A DNA stretch of 64,000 nt from Actinotalea alkalitolerans. Its GTDB lineage: Bacteria; Actinomycetota; Actinomycetes; Actinomycetales; Cellulomonadaceae. The notes below the pieces were generated by a model. That model was given only the letters and a program-made list of their open reading frames with translations, did not search any database and was not told where the DNA came from. Where the stretch lies: assembly GCF_023369855.1 (NCBI RefSeq), contig NZ_JAMBPP010000011.1, positions 62,001 through 126,000 on the forward strand, in the 5' to 3' direction. Of this stretch, positions 52,390-59,977 are shown piece after piece. The number at the start of each line of letters is the position of its first letter. Within the stretch, counting starts at the first letter, position 1. A program made the translations under genes and the position numbers.

Positions 52390-53369
52390 GCTGCTCCCTC
52401 CGTGAGGTCGGTGGCGGGCTCGTCCCCGCTCTGGGCGAGATGACCGGTCAGGGCGAGGAAGACCTCGTCGAGGCTTGGTTGACCGAGGGAGAACTGGGCG
52501 ACGGTGATGCCCTGCGCCTCGAGCTCGGAGATCGCCCGCATCGCAGGGGCCGACGACTCGACCGTTGCTGACAGCGCTGCCGGGTCGGAGGCTACGAGCA
52601 CCTCGGCGCCCAGGGCGCGGGCGACGATCTCGGCGGCCCGGGGTCGGTCCTCGGGGTGGCGCACGCGCACATGGAGGGCACCCGAGCCCACCGAGGCCTT
52701 GAGCTGGCCCGGGGTGCCCTCGGCGATCACCCGCCCGGTGTCGATCACCGAGATCCTGTCGGCGAGCTGGTCGGCCTCGTCCAGGTACTGGGTGGTGAGC
52801 AGGACGGTCGTCCCGGCGCCCACCATCGCGCGGATGATGTCCCACACCTGGTTGCGGCTGCGGGGGTCCAGGCCGGTCGTCGGCTCGTCGAGGAAGATCA
52901 GCTCGGGGGTCACGACGATGCTCGCCGCGATGTCGATGCGGCGGCGCATCCCGCCGGAGTACTTCTTGACCAGCCGGTCGCTCGCCTCGCTGAGCCCGAA
53001 GGCGTCGAGCAGCTCGGCAGCCCGACGGCGTGCCCCGCTGCGGGAGTAGCCGAGCAGGCGTGCGACCAGGACGAGGTTCTCCAGGCCGGTGAGGTCCTCG
53101 TCCACCGAGGCGAACTGCCCGGTGAGGGCCACGGCGCTGCGCACCTCGTCGGCCTGGTGCACGACGTCCTTGCCCAGGACCCTGGCCGTCCCGCCGTCGG
53201 GCCGCAGCAGGGTCGCGAGCATCCGGATGGTGGTCGTCTTGCCCGCTCCGTTGGGTCCCAGGAAACCGTGCACCCCGCCTCGTTCCACCTGCAGGTCGAT
53301 GCCGTCCACCGCGGGGGTGCCGTTGTAGGTCTTGACCAGCTTCTCGGTCTCGATCGCCAGGTCGGTCAT
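52386..53369 (-). CDS. ABC-2 type exporter ATPase (DrrA-like)
   Basis: 327 aa. Walker [10 protein letters not shown] (near 38-46), signature '[16 protein letters not shown]', Walker B '[13 protein letters not shown]', and the H-loop position is Gln ('[11 protein letters not shown]'), as is normal in this subfamily. A C-terminal DrrA extension ('[23 protein letters not shown]') is present. ATG 53369 follows GAGGAG; an in-frame ATG 27 nt upstream lacks one. Divergent from the PadR regulator with an 84-bp gap. Confidence 0.95.
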   Translation of the reverse strand: MTDLAIETEKLVKTYNGTPAVDGIDLQVERGGVHGFLGPNGAGKTTTIRMLATLLRPDGGTARVLGKDVVHQADEVRSAVALTGQFASVDEDLTGLENLVLVARLLGYSRSGARRRAAELLDAFGLSEASDRLVKKYSGGMRRRIDIAASIVVTPELIFLDEPTTGLDPRSRNQVWDIIRAMVGAGTTVLLTTQYLDEADQLADRISVIDTGRVIAEGTPGQLKASVGSGALHVRVRHPEDRPRAAEIVARALGAEVLVASDPAALSATVESSAPAMRAISELEAQGITVAQFSLGQPSLDEVFLALTGHLAQSGDEPATDLTEGAA

Positions 53370-53424
53370 GGCACTCCTCGCACGTCGGTCTGTCAACGGG
53401 TGGTGGGCCCAAGGACCCCTTCTC

Positions 53425-53437
53425 TTCCGAATAGGAA
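53425..53437. promoter_or_regulatory. Candidate PadR operator in the exporter/regulator gap
   Basis: TTCCGAATAGGAA: inverted TTCC/GGAA arms with a 5-bp centre, 4 bp upstream of the padR-like gene's TAGGAT box and 56 bp from the ATPase start. Placement suits autorepression and repression of the exporter. Confidence 0.45.
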
Positions 53438-53440
53438 CAC

Positions 53441-53446
53441 TAGGAT
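53441..53446 (+). promoter_or_regulatory. Predicted -10 box of a leaderless promoter (PadR gene)
   Basis: TAGGAT ends 7 nt before the ATG at 53454. Confidence 0.5.
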
Positions 53447-53453
53447 CGTCTCG

Positions 53454-54140
53454 ATGACCGACGCAACGGAATTGCCCGACGGATCGGGACCGGACGCCCG
53501 GCTGAGCCCGACGGCCTACGCGCTCCTGGGGCTGCTGGCGTTCACCGAGCGGAGCGACGTCGGGCTGACCGGGTACGAGATCAAGCAGATGGCCGACCGC
53601 ACGCTGCGCTTCTACTGGGTCTCACCGGCGATGAGCCAGGTCTACTCCGAGATGGGGCGCCTGGTCCGAGCGGGCATGGTCGCCGCGCAGCACGATGCCG
53701 CCGGCGCGCGCCCGACCACCCGGTACGTGATCACCGACGACGGGCGGGTCGCCGTGCGGACGTGGATGGACCGCACCGCGGTCGGCTTCCCGGTGCTCAA
53801 GCACCCGGTGGCCCTGCGTCTGCTGATGGGCCATCTGAGCACCCCCGAGGCGATGCGGGCCATGCTCGAGGAGTACCGGGCGTCGTTGGCCGTAAGGCGG
53901 GCCGAGCTGCAGGGCGTCCGTGACCAGCTGGGCGACCGCGAGGAGGTGAGGTACCCGGCCATGGTCGCCGACTGGGGGCTGGACTACTACGACGCCGAGG
54001 CACGGATCGTGACGTCGCTCGCCGACCGTGCCGGGCAGGTGCCTGGTGTCAGTACGACGGCGAGAACGCCCGCACCCGGTGCCACCGAGGACCGTACCGA
54101 CGGTGGAGCACCGGCGAGTCCACCTCCGCCAGGGAGGTGA
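53454..54140 (+). CDS. PadR-family transcriptional regulator
   Basis: 228 aa. N-terminal winged helix ('[30 protein letters not shown]', '[24 protein letters not shown]', '[16 protein letters not shown]', about 16-108) and a C-terminal helical dimerisation region ('[34 protein letters not shown]') place it in the PadR/AphA-type group. The last 35 residues are a Pro/Ala/Thr-rich tail that overlaps the opposite-strand 102-aa gene by 92 bp. Being divergent from the DrrAB-like exporter, it probably represses it and responds to exported compounds. Confidence 0.92.
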   Translation: MTDATELPDGSGPDARLSPTAYALLGLLAFTERSDVGLTGYEIKQMADRTLRFYWVSPAMSQVYSEMGRLVRAGMVAAQHDAAGARPTTRYVITDDGRVAVRTWMDRTAVGFPVLKHPVALRLLMGHLSTPEAMRAMLEEYRASLAVRRAELQGVRDQLGDREEVRYPAMVADWGLDYYDAEARIVTSLADRAGQVPGVSTTARTPAPGATEDRTDGGAPASPPPPGR

Positions 54141-54357
54141 CGGTCGCCCTGACACGCCGCGCGATCGAGGTCGCGTCCTGGTCGCCGTCGGCCAGGAACC
54201 GGACGGTGACCCTCGCCTGGCCGCGGACCACGGAGATCTCGCAGGCCTCGACCGTCGTGCGCTCTCGCGCCGCCGTGGCCGCCGTCGGCAGCACCGTCGA
54301 CGGGTCGGTCCCCGGTCGCAGCATCCCGACGGCAAGGGTCACACGGTAGGAGGGCAC
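54049..54357 (-). CDS. Hypothetical protein, 102 aa
   Basis: Reads 'YRVTLAVGMLRPGTDPSTVLPTAATAARERTTVEACEI', then '[36 protein letters not shown]' and a basic end '[10 protein letters not shown]'. The alternating pattern looks like a small alpha-beta protein, and I recall similar actinobacterial hypotheticals. GTG 54357 is the natural start; an in-frame extension further upstream would run antisense to the whole FNT gene. It overlaps the low-complexity end of the PadR gene. Confidence 0.6.
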   Translation of the reverse strand: MPSYRVTLAVGMLRPGTDPSTVLPTAATAARERTTVEACEISVVRGQARVTVRFLADGDQDATSIARRVRATVTSLAEVDSPVLHRRYGPRWHRVRAFSPSY

Positions 54358-54438
54358 GCCCCGAAGCGTAGGTCTGCGGAGCCGTCTGGGCCGATCGGCC
54401 GGTCTCGAGGGACCCTCGGGCGTGGGAACGTATCGCCC

Positions 54439-55296
54439 ATGACCTCCGACCCGTATCAGCTGTTCCCCGGCAAGCACTTCATCAGCACGGTCCTCGAGGC
54501 GCTCGAGACGAAGACCGCGATGTCGGGCGAGCTCGCGCGGCGCTACCTCCAGCGGGCCGCGATGGCCGGGATCATCATCGGGCTGCTGTACGTCGCGCAC
54601 TACGGCGTCGTGGCTGCCTTCGACACGGTGGTCGTGGGCGGCTCGTCGCTGCGCGAGCTCGGGCGTCTGGCAGGGGCACTGACCTTCGGCTGGGCTCTGG
54701 TGTTCATCTACTACTCCAAGTCCGAGCTCCTCACCTCGAACATGATGGTCGTGTCGATCGGTGCCTACTACCGGCGGACGAGCTGGGCCAAGGCGCTGCG
54801 CCTGCTCGGCCTGTGCTTCCTCGGCAACTTCCTGGGTGGACTGCTCATCGCAGCGCTCGTGCGGTTCAGCACCCTGACCGACGGCGCCACCTTCACGGAG
54901 ATGCAGGCCTCGGTCGACCACAAGCTCGAGTTCATCACGGCGGGTGCCGGCGGGTGGGGCGACCTGTTCGTCCGGGCCGTCCTGTGCAACTTCGCGATCA
55001 ACCTGGCGATGCTGCTGATCTACAACGGCCTGATCAAGGACGACCTGACGAAGAGCCTGGTGATGATCATCGCGGTGTTCATCTTCGCCTTCCTGGGCCT
55101 CGAGCACTCGGTGGCCAACACGGTGCTGTTCACCGTCGTCGGCCTCCAGGACGGCATCCACCTGGGTCTCGCCGGGGCCAACGTGGCGATCGCGCTGCTC
55201 GGCAACTTCATCGGCGGTGGGCTGCTCATCGGCCTGTACTACGCCTACGCCAACGACGACGCGCGCTACCTGCGCAAGCGCTCGACGCACTCCTGA
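54439..55296 (+). CDS. Formate/nitrite transporter (FNT) family channel
   Basis: 285-aa membrane protein with six helices. It has FNT features such as 'KTAMSGELARRYLQRAAMAGIIIGLLYVAHYGVV', 'SKSELLTSNMMVV', 'LCNFAINLAML' and 'FAFLGLEHSVANTVLFTVV' with the conserved pore His. Could pass formate, nitrite or hydrosulfide. It is not linked to pflB, which is 45 kb away. ATG 54439 has no clear ribosome site; TATCGC lies 2 nt before it. Confidence 0.87.
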   Translation: MTSDPYQLFPGKHFISTVLEALETKTAMSGELARRYLQRAAMAGIIIGLLYVAHYGVVAAFDTVVVGGSSLRELGRLAGALTFGWALVFIYYSKSELLTSNMMVVSIGAYYRRTSWAKALRLLGLCFLGNFLGGLLIAALVRFSTLTDGATFTEMQASVDHKLEFITAGAGGWGDLFVRAVLCNFAINLAMLLIYNGLIKDDLTKSLVMIIAVFIFAFLGLEHSVANTVLFTVVGLQDGIHLGLAGANVAIALLGNFIGGGLLIGLYYAYANDDARYLRKRSTHS

Positions 55297-55298
55297 CC

Positions 55299-57203
55299 TC
55301 AGCGCGGAGCGTCGTCGAGCACCTCGTAGCGGTTCTTCCCTCGCGCCTTGGCGCGGTACATCGCGGCGTCCGCGCGGTGGAGCACCTCGTCGACGGTCGC
55401 CGGGGCGGGTTCGTCCCGTGCGGGGGGCCTGGCATACGTGATGCCGATGCTCGCCGTGACGTGATGGGCACGGCCCCGGACATGGACCACCGGGGCGAGC
55501 GCCTCGGTGACCCGGCGCGCGATCTCCACGGCCAGCTCCCGCACGGACGTCCCCCCCGCAGCGCGCGGTGAGGTGCCCTCCCGGTCCCAGGGCTCGACGA
55601 CGATCACGAACTCGTCCCCGCCGACACGGGCCACGACGTCATCGGGTCGCAGCGCGTGCTGCAGCCGCAGGGCGGTCTCCTGCAGGACGATGTCACCGGC
55701 CGAGTGCCCCCCGGAGTCGTTGACCTCCTTGAACCCGTCGAGGTCGATGAACAGCACGGCGACCTCCTGACCGTCGACGTGCGCCCGGCTCAGGGCGGCT
55801 TCGAGCGTGGTGACCAGGAGCGCCCTGTTCGGCAGGCCCGTGAGGCTGTCGTGCAGGGCCGCATGGGTCAACCTGTCCTCGGCATGCACCAGGTCGCTGA
55901 CGTCGCGGATCACGGCGAGCATCTCGACGACGCTGCCCTCGGAGTCCCGGCGGAACGGCGTCACCCGGTGGTTGAGCCAGCACCAGCGATCGTCGACCTC
56001 CCGGGCGCGGTAGCGGCTCTGCAGGGTGTGGCCGTCCTGGAGGTGCAAGGCCTCGCCGTAGAGGCCGGCCAGCTCGGACAGGTCGTCAGGGTGGACCAGG
56101 GCGAGCAGGCCCGGGATCCCCAGGGTCATCAGGTCCTCGACCGCCGAACCGAGGATCTCCTTGCCCGGTGACACGTACAGCAGTCGACCTTCGCTCACCT
56201 CGGTGACCACGGTGATGTCGGGGCTGGCCGCGAGGACCGCGTCGGAGAAGGCGCTGGCACGTCGGGCCGTGGACTGCGCGTGCTCGAGGTCCGTCATGTC
56301 CAGGTGGCTCCCGCGCACCCTCGTGGGGCGACCGTCGTCGTCGTGCTCCACCTCCAGGGCCGCCCGGATCACACGCTCGGACGAGTCGTCGGCGCGCAGG
56401 ATGCGGAACTCGACGTCGTGACGACCCGCCGTCGTGAGAGCCGTCGCCCACACGGCGCGAGCCCGGGCCCGGTCGCTCTCGACCACGAGCTCGGCGCAGC
56501 GCTCAGGGGTCAGCGAGCCTGGTTCGGCGCCCCACAGGGCGCACAGCTCGTCCGAGAACCTCCAGGTGCCCGTCGTGGTGTCGAGGTCGAACCCACCGAG
56601 CCGACCGAGCAGCTGGGCCTCACGGAGCTTGTGGCGTTCCTCGACCAGCGCGCGCGTCGCGGCGCGCTCGGACGTGACGTCCGTGAGGGCTGCCACCGCT
56701 CCGAGGACCTCGCCGTCGGGCCCGGTCATCCGGCTCGCCCGGACGACGACCTCGCGGTGAGGTCCTCGGACGGGGCCGACCAGGACGTCCAGGGGTTCGA
56801 GGTCCTCGCCGCGCAGCGCCCGGACCAGCGGGTACCGGTCGGCCGGGAGGGGTCGACCTGACGGGTGGAGGACGTCGATCAACGGTTCGAGGTCAGCGGT
56901 GTGTAGGCCGCCGAGCCCGGACTGCAGACCGAACAGCTCGCGCTCGGCGCGGTTGCTGACGTTGATCACCCCGTGGGCGTCGCACGAGACGATGCCCACC
57001 TCGATCGTCTCGAGCAGGGCATCGGTGAAGCTGGTCCGGCGGGCGAGCTCGGCACTGGTCGCCGCGAGCTCGGCATGTGCGGCCGCCAGCTCGCCGGGGG
57101 CATGGTCGAGGGCCTCCGCAGGGCGGGGCCGGCGTTGGGTGGGCAGCAGCACGCGCAGGAGGGGGGAGAGTCGCTGCCGCAGGACGGTACGTCGGACCAG
57201 CAC
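55299..57203 (-). CDS. PAS-domain diguanylate cyclase
   Basis: 634 aa, no membrane helix. After a basic head and a short coiled coil come three PAS-type sensor domains: about 55-175 ('DALLETIEVGIVSCDAHGVINVSNRAERELFG'), about 190-310 ('FDLDTTTGTWRFSDELCALWG', PAS fold 3 type) and about 318-445 ('DAVLAASPDITVVTEVSEGRLLYVSPG'). The GGDEF domain begins at 'DSLTGLPNRALL' with an intact 'VGGDEF' and 'FIDLDGFKEVND'. It should make c-di-GMP in response to a cytoplasmic signal. No EAL domain. ATG/GTG start at 57203 has a weak ribosome site. Confidence 0.92.
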   Translation of the reverse strand: MLVRRTVLRQRLSPLLRVLLPTQRRPRPAEALDHAPGELAAAHAELAATSAELARRTSFTDALLETIEVGIVSCDAHGVINVSNRAERELFGLQSGLGGLHTADLEPLIDVLHPSGRPLPADRYPLVRALRGEDLEPLDVLVGPVRGPHREVVVRASRMTGPDGEVLGAVAALTDVTSERAATRALVEERHKLREAQLLGRLGGFDLDTTTGTWRFSDELCALWGAEPGSLTPERCAELVVESDRARARAVWATALTTAGRHDVEFRILRADDSSERVIRAALEVEHDDDGRPTRVRGSHLDMTDLEHAQSTARRASAFSDAVLAASPDITVVTEVSEGRLLYVSPGKEILGSAVEDLMTLGIPGLLALVHPDDLSELAGLYGEALHLQDGHTLQSRYRAREVDDRWCWLNHRVTPFRRDSEGSVVEMLAVIRDVSDLVHAEDRLTHAALHDSLTGLPNRALLVTTLEAALSRAHVDGQEVAVLFIDLDGFKEVNDSGGHSAGDIVLQETALRLQHALRPDDVVARVGGDEFVIVVEPWDREGTSPRAAGGTSVRELAVEIARRVTEALAPVVHVRGRAHHVTASIGITYARPPARDEPAPATVDEVLHRADAAMYRAKARGKNRYEVLDDAPR

Positions 57204-57313
57204 GGGACCTCCCTGTTCGCGTCGGCCCCTGCGACGACGTCCCCGACAGACGGGACGTCCCTCTCCCTATCGGCACACAGCCGCTCGACCTGAGCGAGAG
57301 CTACCCGGCCTGA

Positions 57314-59824
57314 TCAGATGAAGAACGCACCGTTGGACCTGTCGGCCTCACCGAGGAACGTGGCCACCCCGCCCAGCTCGACCCCCTCCACGAGGTCCTC
57401 GGGAGCGATCCCGAGCAGGTCCATGGTCATCGTGCAGCCGACGAGGCGGACCCCGGAGGCCTGGGCCGAGGCGATGAGCTCGGGCAGGCTGGGCACGTTG
57501 TTGTCCCGCATGACCTTCTTCATCAGCCCGGTGCCCGCCCCGAGCATGTGCAGCGTCGAGAGCTTCAGGTGGTCGGCCCCGGAAGGGAGCATCGCGGAGA
57601 ACATCCGGTTCATCACCGACCGTGGCCGGGCGGGCGGGTCCTGGCGACGTAGGGCGTTGAGCCCCCAGAAGGTGAAGAACATCGAGACCTCGTCGCCCAT
57701 CGCGACGGCGCCGTTGGCCAGGATGAACGCGGCGAGGACCTTGTCGAGCTCGCCCGAGAAGACGACGAAGGACTTCATGCCCTGCTGGTCCGGCGTGCCC
57801 GGTTCGGGCGCCGCTCCGGGGAGCTGGGACGAGGTGCCCTTGCGGATCCGGGCCGCGTAGCCGGGACCCTCGGGGGTCAGCGAGAGCACGGTGTGCCCGT
57901 TGCGTGAGGCCCACGCCGGCGCGTCGAGCCGGAAGCCCGGGTCCGAGACGTGCGCCACGACCTCGTCGCCGTCGGCCAGCGTCCGGATGGTGTCCTGGAG
58001 CTTCATGATGGGGCCCGGGCAGGCCAGGCCGGTGCAGTCGAGGTCGACCAGCACCCCCGTGGAGACCGACGGTGCGGGGGACGCTGCACGGACGGGAGCG
58101 GGGGCGGTCTCGGCGTAGGAGATCACCGGCGTGGGGGAGTCGACCTCACTCGGCGTGACGTCGTGGAACGCCCGGAAGGTGGCCATCCCGCCCGAGAGCG
58201 TCCGGACGTCGGTGAAGCCGCGCTGCACCAGCGCGCGGTAGGCCAGGTAGCTCCGGAACCCCACGGCGCAGTACAGGCGCAGGGGTGTGGCCCGGTCCCA
58301 GTCCGCCTGGGCCGACCGGAGCTCCTCGAGCGGGACGTTCTCGGCACCCGGGAGGTGCCAGAGAGAGAACTCCTGCGGTCCACGCACGTCGATGACCCGG
58401 GCGCCGTCGGTGGCCTGGGGGTAGTCGCGGGCGTGCCACAGCTCGAGGTCGCCTCGCAGGGTGTTCGACGCGACGAAACCGATCATGTTGACAGGGTCCT
58501 TGGCCGAGCCGAAGGGCGGCGCGTAGGCCAGCTCGAGCGTCTCGAGGTCCTCGACCGTCATGCCCGCCCGGAGCGCGGTCGCCAGGACGTCGAGCCGCTT
58601 GTCGACACCGTCGAAGCCGGCGATCTGGGCCCCGAGGATACGTCCGGTGCCGGGCGAGAAGAGCAGCTTCATGTGCATCATCGCCGTCCCGGGGTAGTAC
58701 CCGGCATGCCCGTGCGGATGGGTCTGGACCGCGGCGTAGGGCACCCCCGCTGCGAGGAGCTGCTTCTCCGAGGCGCCCGTGCCGCCGGCCACCATGTCGA
58801 AGACCTTCACGACCGACGTCCCCTGGGTCGAGTCGTAGACGGTGTCCCGTCCGCAGATGTTGTCGGCGGCGACCCGACCCTGGCGGTTCGCCGGCCCGGC
58901 GAGCGGGATGAGCCACGTCTCGGGCAGCACGGTGTGCTCGACCTCGACGGCGTCGCCGGCCGCGTAGATGTGAGGGTCTGACGTGCGCATGTGGTGGTCG
59001 ACGGCGATCCCGCCCCGGGGACCGATCTCCAGGCCGGCGGCGACCGCCAGCTCGGTGCTGGGGCGCACCCCGGCGGCGAGCATCACCAGGTCGGTGGTCA
59101 GGACGGTGCCGTTCTTCAGCTCGACGGCGACCCTCCCGTCCGGTGTCTCGACGAAGGCTGCGGCAGCAGTCCCCAGGTGCAGCCCGATGCCGTGCGCGCG
59201 CAGGTAGTTCTCCATGGTCGTGGTGATCTCGCGGTCCAGCGGGGGCATGATCTGGTCGGCCATCTCCACGACCTCGACCTGGACGCCTCGACCGTGCAGG
59301 TTCTCTGCCATCTCGAGGCCGATGTACCCCGCGCCGATCACCACCGCGTGGGAGACGCCACCCGTGCGAGCGCCGTCCCCGGCGCCGTCGACCGCGGCCT
59401 TGATCGTGTCCATGTCCCCGATGCGGCGCAGGACGTGGACCGCGGGGAGGTCGATGCCCGGCAGGGGTGGTCGGACGGGCGTGGCGCCGGGCGCCAGGGC
59501 GAGGGTGTCGTAGGACTCGACGGAGACCTCACCCGAGTCGACCGAGCGCACCGTGACCGTGCGCGCCTCCCGGTCGATCCCCACGACCTCCATGCCCACG
59601 CGCACGTCGATCGCGAGCGATCCCTGCAGGCTCTGCGGTGTCTGGAGCATGAGCCGGCTGCGATCGGTGATGACCTCGCCGACGTGGTAGGGCAGGCCGC
59701 AGTTCGCGAACGAGACGTGGTGGCTGCGCTCGAGCACGACGATCTCGGCGTGCTCGTCCAGGCGACGAGCTCGTGCGGCGATGGACATCCCTGCGGCGAC
59801 CCCGCCGACGACGACGATCTTCAT
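57314..59824 (-). CDS. Four-domain sulfur enzyme: CoA-disulfide-reductase-like / rhodanese / TusA / DsrE
   Basis: 836 aa. (1) About 1-450: FAD/NAD disulfide reductase with 'IVVVGGVAAGMSIAARAR' and active-site Cys42 in 'FANCGLPYHVG', as in CoA-disulfide reductases and NADH-dependent persulfide reductases. (2) About 465-555: rhodanese with 'VIDVRGPQEFSLWHLPGAENVP' and Cys in 'LYCAVGFRS'. (3) About 595-665: TusA with 'DCTGLACPGPIMKLQD'. (4) About 685-836: DsrE2-like with 'VSMFFTFWGLNALRR' and Cys in 'VGCTMTMDL'. Such fusions pass and reduce sulfane sulfur within one chain. Upstream are TACGGT (59857-59862) and a CsoR/CstR-type operator (59900-59915). Confidence 0.93.
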   Translation of the reverse strand: MKIVVVGGVAAGMSIAARARRLDEHAEIVVLERSHHVSFANCGLPYHVGEVITDRSRLMLQTPQSLQGSLAIDVRVGMEVVGIDREARTVTVRSVDSGEVSVESYDTLALAPGATPVRPPLPGIDLPAVHVLRRIGDMDTIKAAVDGAGDGARTGGVSHAVVIGAGYIGLEMAENLHGRGVQVEVVEMADQIMPPLDREITTTMENYLRAHGIGLHLGTAAAAFVETPDGRVAVELKNGTVLTTDLVMLAAGVRPSTELAVAAGLEIGPRGGIAVDHHMRTSDPHIYAAGDAVEVEHTVLPETWLIPLAGPANRQGRVAADNICGRDTVYDSTQGTSVVKVFDMVAGGTGASEKQLLAAGVPYAAVQTHPHGHAGYYPGTAMMHMKLLFSPGTGRILGAQIAGFDGVDKRLDVLATALRAGMTVEDLETLELAYAPPFGSAKDPVNMIGFVASNTLRGDLELWHARDYPQATDGARVIDVRGPQEFSLWHLPGAENVPLEELRSAQADWDRATPLRLYCAVGFRSYLAYRALVQRGFTDVRTLSGGMATFRAFHDVTPSEVDSPTPVISYAETAPAPVRAASPAPSVSTGVLVDLDCTGLACPGPIMKLQDTIRTLADGDEVVAHVSDPGFRLDAPAWASRNGHTVLSLTPEGPGYAARIRKGTSSQLPGAAPEPGTPDQQGMKSFVVFSGELDKVLAAFILANGAVAMGDEVSMFFTFWGLNALRRQDPPARPRSVMNRMFSAMLPSGADHLKLSTLHMLGAGTGLMKKVMRDNNVPSLPELIASAQASGVRLVGCTMTMDLLGIAPEDLVEGVELGGVATFLGEADRSNGAFFI

Positions 59825-59899
59825 GGCTGGTGTTCCTGTCCTCGGTGTGTCCTGCGACCGTACGAGGCGGGGCGGGACTCTCCCCAGGACTTCCGTCGC

Positions 59900-59915
59900 A
59901 TACCCCTGCGGGTAT
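59900..59915. promoter_or_regulatory. CsoR/CstR-type operator before the four-domain sulfur enzyme
   Basis: ATACCCCTGCGGGTAT: ATACCC/GGGTAT arms are perfect with a 4-bp centre. It lies 75 bp upstream of the gene start and 37 bp from a TACGGT -10-like box, the same distance as at the SQR promoter. Confidence 0.7.
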
Positions 59916-59977
59916 AGGCAGCCGTGGGGGGTCGGCCAGCACGCGAGGGGGCATCGTTGACCGATCAGGTCACGAGC

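Noticed and set aside
50506-52443. 645-codon His/Asp/Arg-rich plus-strand frame
   Set aside because: Spans antisense to the symporter and ABC permease genes; composition is typical of reverse-frame translation.
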